A stretch of 64,000 bases of DNA from an uncultured Alphaproteobacteria bacterium (GTDB lineage Bacteria > Pseudomonadota > Alphaproteobacteria > RF32 > CAG-239). The notes beneath the pieces are model-generated. The model did no database searches, was not told the DNA's origin, and worked only from the letters and a program-made list of their open reading frames with translations. Position numbers and translations under genes: made by a program. Of the stretch, positions 60,242 to 64,000 are shown piece by piece. The stretch's first letter is position 1; each line of letters starts with the position of its first letter. The stretch covers positions 45,122 through 109,121 of the forward strand of contig CAKQLF010000005.1 in NCBI GenBank assembly GCA_934254585.1, written 5' to 3'.

Positions 60242-60372
60242 TTTATTTACTAGGTTACCCGCTTGTTGTCATAAAACCCTAGGCACGAGGCTTATGATGA
60301 CGTTGAGCAAAAAGGCGTTTATAACATTATTCTAATAGCGTTTTTAGGCTATTACTTTTGCAGCTAAAAAAC
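60242..60372 (+). other. Intergenic segment with hairpins, chpT-htpG
   Basis: Contains GTCATAA/TTATGA pairing around 60267-60296, a possible CTAGG/CCTAG pairing, and TAATAGC/GCTATTA (60333-60354) then CTTTTG, a weak terminator. No ORF. Confidence 0.45.
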
Positions 60373-62217
60373 TTATTTATTCCAACCGCGTAAAATATAG
60401 TCGCTGAGTTTTTCGCTAAAGAACGAGCTGTCGCTGATAGCTTCGCCTTCGGATATTTTGGCTTGGTCAAGCAACAGGCGGCAAACTTCTTCCACTGTTT
60501 GACGTTCAGAGTCATTGAACATACTATCCGCTAATTTAATGATTAACGGGTGATACGGGTTTACCTCTAAAATACGCGAACTGGCAAATGCGGTTTGTTG
60601 TTGGTGATTACGCATTAAACGCTCCAAGTGAATACTCATTTGCCCGTTTTCCACCGTCAAACTGACCGGACTTTTTGTCAGCTTTTCCGTTGCGACAACT
60701 TTACCGACTTCATTTTTGAACAACTCCGCCATAAAATCGGTTAATTTTTTCAAACTTCCTTCATCAGCCTTCGGTTCTTTGCGTTCAAATTTCAAATCAA
60801 CATCGGCTTGTGAAACGTGTTTAAGCGGATAACCTTTGAAGTTGGTTAAAGTCTGAACCCAAAATTCGTCAATCGGGTCTGTCAGCAGTAAAACTTCCAA
60901 ACCCTTCTCTTTGAAGGCTTCAAGTTGCGGATTGTTGCGCAAAGTCGGAACATCGTCGCCGGTAATGTAATAAATATTTGTTTGTCCTTCGTTGACGCGC
61001 GAAATATATTCATCTAATGAAGTTAATTTTTCCGTAGAATTTGTGGAATAAAAGCGCGAAAGTTCGGCAATTTCCACACGGTTTGCAGGGTCTTCATAAA
61101 TTCCTTCTTTGAACGCCATACCAAAGTTTTTCCAAAACTTCATATAGTCGTCATAATCTTCGGAGCGTTTTTTCAGCTCTTTCAAAATGCGCGAAACCGT
61201 GCCGCTACGGATTTTAGCAATCAAAGCATTTTGTTGCAACATTTCACGAGAAATATTCAATGGTAAGTCGGCACTGTCAATAATTCCCTTTACAAAGCGC
61301 AGATAAGCCGGCATCAAGTCATCAACTTTATCCGAGATAAACACACGGTTGACATAAAGTTTCAGACTTTGTTGTCTATCCGGCTGAAACAAGTCGTATG
61401 GAGCTTCCGACGGAATAAACAGTAATCCGGTGTATTCAATGCTTCCTTCCGCTTTGAAATGCAAACGCATCCACGGGGTGTCAAAGTTGCGGGAAATATG
61501 ATGATAAAACTCGTTATATTGCTCATCGGTAATTTCCGCTTTATTCTTGGTCCAAAGAGCCGAACCGGTGTTTACGGTTTCTTCACCGGCTTTGCCTAAA
61601 TCCAAAACAATCGGATAGTTGATATGGTCGGAATAGGTGCGGATTATGTGGCGCAGATAAATCGTGTCGGTAAAGTCTTTGGCGTCGTCTTTCAAAAACA
61701 ACTTAATGTCCGTACCGCTTTTTTCTTTTTCCGTTTCTTCAATTTCAAAACCGTCAACGCCGTTGGAAATCCATTTATAAGCCTGTTCTTCTCCGGCTCT
61801 TTTGGTGACAACTTCAACCTTGCTCGCCACCATAAAAGCGGAATAAAAACCTACGCCGAACTTACCGATTAAATCCACAACCGAGCCGTTGTCTTTTGCG
61901 TTGTTCACAAAATCGGCCGTGCCGGATTTGGCAATGGTACTCAAATGATTGACTAAATCGTCTTTGTTCATACCGATACCATTATCGCTGATGGTTAGAG
62001 TGTTTTCCTCGGCGTTAGGGGTGATAACAATCTTAAATTCGCCGTTATTTTTGGTGATGTCCGGTTTCATCAGTGAATAATAGCGCAACTTGTCACACGC
62101 ATCACTGGCGTTTGAAATCAGTTCCCTCAAAAAGATATATTTTTCCGAATACAGCGAGTTAATCACAATATCCAACAGCTTACTGACTTCGGTTTTAAAT
62201 TTTTGTTTTTTACTCAT
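60373..62217 (-). CDS. htpG: Chaperone HtpG (Hsp90)
   Basis: 614 aa. GHKL ATPase domain (LRELISNASDACDKLRYYSL, then ISDNGIGMNKDDL and GKFGVGFYSAFMV), middle domain with the catalytic Arg loop (LNISREMLQQN), C-terminal dimerisation domain. ATP-dependent folding and remodelling in the cytoplasm. Complete; monocistronic. Confidence 0.97.
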   Translation of the reverse strand: MSKKQKFKTEVSKLLDIVINSLYSEKYIFLRELISNASDACDKLRYYSLMKPDITKNNGEFKIVITPNAEENTLTISDNGIGMNKDDLVNHLSTIAKSGTADFVNNAKDNGSVVDLIGKFGVGFYSAFMVASKVEVVTKRAGEEQAYKWISNGVDGFEIEETEKEKSGTDIKLFLKDDAKDFTDTIYLRHIIRTYSDHINYPIVLDLGKAGEETVNTGSALWTKNKAEITDEQYNEFYHHISRNFDTPWMRLHFKAEGSIEYTGLLFIPSEAPYDLFQPDRQQSLKLYVNRVFISDKVDDLMPAYLRFVKGIIDSADLPLNISREMLQQNALIAKIRSGTVSRILKELKKRSEDYDDYMKFWKNFGMAFKEGIYEDPANRVEIAELSRFYSTNSTEKLTSLDEYISRVNEGQTNIYYITGDDVPTLRNNPQLEAFKEKGLEVLLLTDPIDEFWVQTLTNFKGYPLKHVSQADVDLKFERKEPKADEGSLKKLTDFMAELFKNEVGKVVATEKLTKSPVSLTVENGQMSIHLERLMRNHQQQTAFASSRILEVNPYHPLIIKLADSMFNDSERQTVEEVCRLLLDQAKISEGEAISDSSFFSEKLSDYILRGWNK

Positions 62218-62312
62218 AATTATCTCTCCATCTAAAACTACTTATTTATATGGGATTTTAAAACCGCCGACGCAAGAGGTAAGCCGAATTTTTTGTGGTT
62301 AAACTCTAAAAA

Positions 62313-63605
62313 TCAGTCGTTTTCTTTTATACGCTCGATATTTGCGCCAACAGCTTTGAATTTTTCTTCCAAATGTTCGTATCCGCGGTCAAGATGATAT
62401 ACTCGATTGACAATGGTTTCGCCTTCTGCCACCAAACCGGCCAAAATAAGCGCGAAAGAGGCTCGCAGATCCGTTGACATTACCGGCGCGCCGGAGAGTT
62501 TTTTTACACCGCGTACAATGGCCGAAGCGTGACCGTGAACATTGATGTTTGCGCCCATACGAACTAATTCCGGAACGTGCATAAAGCGATTTTCCCAGAT
62601 GCTTTCCGTCACCATAGCCGCGCCATCGGCCACACACATCAAAGCCATAAATTGCGCTTGTAAATCGGTTGGAAAACCGGGGTAATAATCGGTATAAACA
62701 TCAACGCCTTGCAAATTAGCGTTCTGAGCGTCAATAATCAAACTGTTCGGTCTCCGTTCTATGGAAACGCCTGATTTTTGCAATATATCCAACGGAGACT
62801 GCAAATAATCGGCCTCAGCGTTAACCAATTCCAAACGTCCGTGAGTAATGGCGGCGGCCACAGCGTACGAGCCGGCTTCGATTCGGTCGTTGATAATTTC
62901 GTGGGTTACACCGTGTAATTTATCTACACCGTGAATAGTTAAAGTGGAAGTGTTCGCGCCCTCAATGTCAGCTCCCATTTTGTTAAGGATATTGATAAGA
63001 TCGGCAATTTCCGGTTCTTTGGCGGCGTTTTCAATAATTGTTTCGCCATCGGCTAACGTGGCGGCCATCAAAATGTTGCAAGTCGCGCCGACTGAAGCCG
63101 AATGGAACGTGATATGCGCGCCTTTAAGGCGGTCTTTTATGTCAGCAATCACATAACCGTTTTTAATTTCGATATGCGCGCCCATCTGCTCAAGTGAGCT
63201 CAAATGAATATCCATAGGGCGGGCTCCGATAGCACAGCCCCCTGGCAAAGAAAGTTCAACGTGTCGATATTTTGTCAGTAAGGGACCTAAAACATAGTAG
63301 GAAGCTCGCATTTTACGCACATAGTCATAAGGTGCGACAAGACTGGTCGGGTGAGGGGTGTGATAGGTAAAAGTTTGGGTGATATGACCATTAAGTTCCT
63401 CTTGCTTGCCCTCAATTTGCGTACCAATTTGCTGTAGCAGCAAATTAAGTGAGGTAATATCCGAAAGAATTGGTAAATTACGCAAGGTAACCGGCTCATC
63501 GGTAAGAAGAGAGGCGCAAATAATAGGCAGGGCGGTATTTTTGGCTCCGCTGATAAAAACTTTTCCAAACAGCGGATTTCCGCCGATAATTTTAATCTTA
63601 TCCAT
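62313..63605 (-). CDS. murA: UDP-N-acetylglucosamine 1-carboxyvinyltransferase
   Basis: 430 aa. First committed step of peptidoglycan synthesis. Lys22-Asn23 (GAKNTALP), catalytic Cys124 in LPGGCAIGARP (the fosfomycin-reactive residue, intact), and the C-terminal RVYHLDRGYEHLEEKF. Overlaps the small gene at 63598 by 8 nt. Confidence 0.97.
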   Translation of the reverse strand: MDKIKIIGGNPLFGKVFISGAKNTALPIICASLLTDEPVTLRNLPILSDITSLNLLLQQIGTQIEGKQEELNGHITQTFTYHTPHPTSLVAPYDYVRKMRASYYVLGPLLTKYRHVELSLPGGCAIGARPMDIHLSSLEQMGAHIEIKNGYVIADIKDRLKGAHITFHSASVGATCNILMAATLADGETIIENAAKEPEIADLINILNKMGADIEGANTSTLTIHGVDKLHGVTHEIINDRIEAGSYAVAAAITHGRLELVNAEADYLQSPLDILQKSGVSIERRPNSLIIDAQNANLQGVDVYTDYYPGFPTDLQAQFMALMCVADGAAMVTESIWENRFMHVPELVRMGANINVHGHASAIVRGVKKLSGAPVMSTDLRASFALILAGLVAEGETIVNRVYHLDRGYEHLEEKFKAVGANIERIKEND

Positions 63606-63747
63606 TATTTTGTTCCTTTTCTTTTTTGCGACGATTTAATTCTTCTTGCTGTTTTTTGCGTTTAAGCAAATTTTTTTGCAAGGCCTTGGCTTCTTTTTCA
63701 AAGCGTATTTGTTGAGCTGATTTTTTTGGATTCTTGGAAACGGTCAT
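63598..63747 (-). CDS. Small basic protein upstream of murA, 49 aa
   Basis: A 50-codon frame with a textbook Shine-Dalgarno (TAAGGAG, 7 nt from ATG) whose stop (GGATAA) overlaps the murA ATG, so the genes are translationally coupled. The product is very Lys/Arg/Gln/Glu-rich (AKALQKNLLKRKKQQEELN), a single charged helix. I recall similar tiny genes before murA in alphaproteobacteria but cannot name the family. Confidence 0.7.
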   Translation of the reverse strand: MTVSKNPKKSAQQIRFEKEAKALQKNLLKRKKQQEELNRRKKEKEQNNG

Positions 63748-63923
63748 AGCGATTCTCCTTAAATATATTTAAACAGAGCATATAAAATAAAAAAGAAAAT
63801 GCCCAGTAAAATGTTGTTTTATAAACACCTTAAAGACTATTTGAAATTTTTTTGCAAAAAATATAAAAAAGTTCTTGCATTTTAATTTTAGATAGGTTAA
63901 TAAATAACCTGTTCGCAGATGAT

Positions 63924-63998
63924 GCGGGTATAGCTCAGGGGTAGAGCGCAACCTTGCCAAGGTTGATGTCGTGGGTCCGAATCCCATTGCCCGCTCCA
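63924..63998 (+). tRNA. tRNA-Gly (GCC)
   Basis: Acceptor GCGGGTA/TGCCCGC with one G-T pair, discriminator T, encoded CCA (63996-63998). D-arm GCTC/GAGC, anticodon stem-loop CAACC-TTGCCAA-GGTTG (anticodon GCC), T-arm GTGGG/CCCAT with loop TCCGAAT. The 176-bp upstream spacer has no other feature. Confidence 0.95.
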
Positions 63999-64000
63999 AT

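Noticed and set aside
60373..62217. Mobile-element or phage genes anywhere in the window
   Set aside because: I found no transposase, integrase, resolvase or phage structural gene; the tRNA-linked array and fabZ-flanked island lack an encoded recombinase.

Overview
This 64-kb window is a chromosomal segment of an AT-rich alphaproteobacterium. Lineage evidence: CckA and the phosphotransferase ChpT are both present; the DnaA regulator HdaA and a MipZ-like ATPase are present; a GTTC-N7-GTTC SOS box lies upstream of recA; lpxI is used rather than lpxH. The low GC, the eukaryote-like IleRS and several lone type IV pilin genes with the same N-terminus recall uncultured host-associated (gut) alphaproteobacteria. 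That placement is inference from memory of such genomes, not a search result.

Layout. 1-6.7 kb: two unknown genes, pth-rplY, a prepilin peptidase, groES-groEL, a pilin gene with a decayed pilin remnant downstream, and tRNA-His. 6.7-14.5 kb: a DacA-SPOR carboxypeptidase overlapping a MipZ-like ATPase, pgm, then cckA-hdaA-membrane protein (cell wall and cell cycle). 14.5-22.3 kb: a pilin, a Gfo/Idh oxidoreductase, a eukaryote-type ileS, a second pilin and a helical-repeat protein. 22.4-27 kb (minus strand): infA, topA, dprA, plsY. 27.2-35.2 kb: the envelope-biogenesis cluster pyrH-frr-uppS-cdsA-rseP-bamA-lpxD-fabZ. 35.3-38.55 kb: an accessory island with a Lys/Ala-rich repeat protein, three unknown genes and an acyl-carrier-like protein. 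The island is bounded on the right by a decayed copy of the fabZ 3' end plus its terminator. 38.6-50.4 kb: cyclophilin, recA, HD protein, YihY, fabI, a glycosyltransferase, two small orphan genes, then lpxI-lpxB-comEC-DUF805. 50.4-52 kb: tRNA-Gly(CCC) with a tandem array carrying copies of its 3' end, and a third pilin locus with an RNA leader of the second family. 52-64 kb: a thioredoxin-like lipoprotein, small membrane and lipoprotein genes, a 5'-nucleotidase-like enzyme, trmFO with two degenerate squalene-synthase-like genes, chpT, htpG, murA and tRNA-Gly(GCC).

The most interesting feature is a set of four intact pilin genes scattered as single-gene units. Each is preceded by a long structured RNA leader that ends in an intrinsic terminator just upstream of the ribosome binding site. 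Two unrelated leader families, A and B, each occur twice. Within each family the helices keep pairing while their sequences change, which is strong evidence for selected RNA structure. Family B contains a textbook three-way exclusive anti-antiterminator, antiterminator and terminator arrangement. Family A contains a covarying loop pseudoknot. These look like undescribed cis-regulatory attenuators or riboswitches for pilin expression. The prepilin peptidase, DprA and ComEC in the same window make a pilus or DNA-uptake role plausible, but that link is inference.
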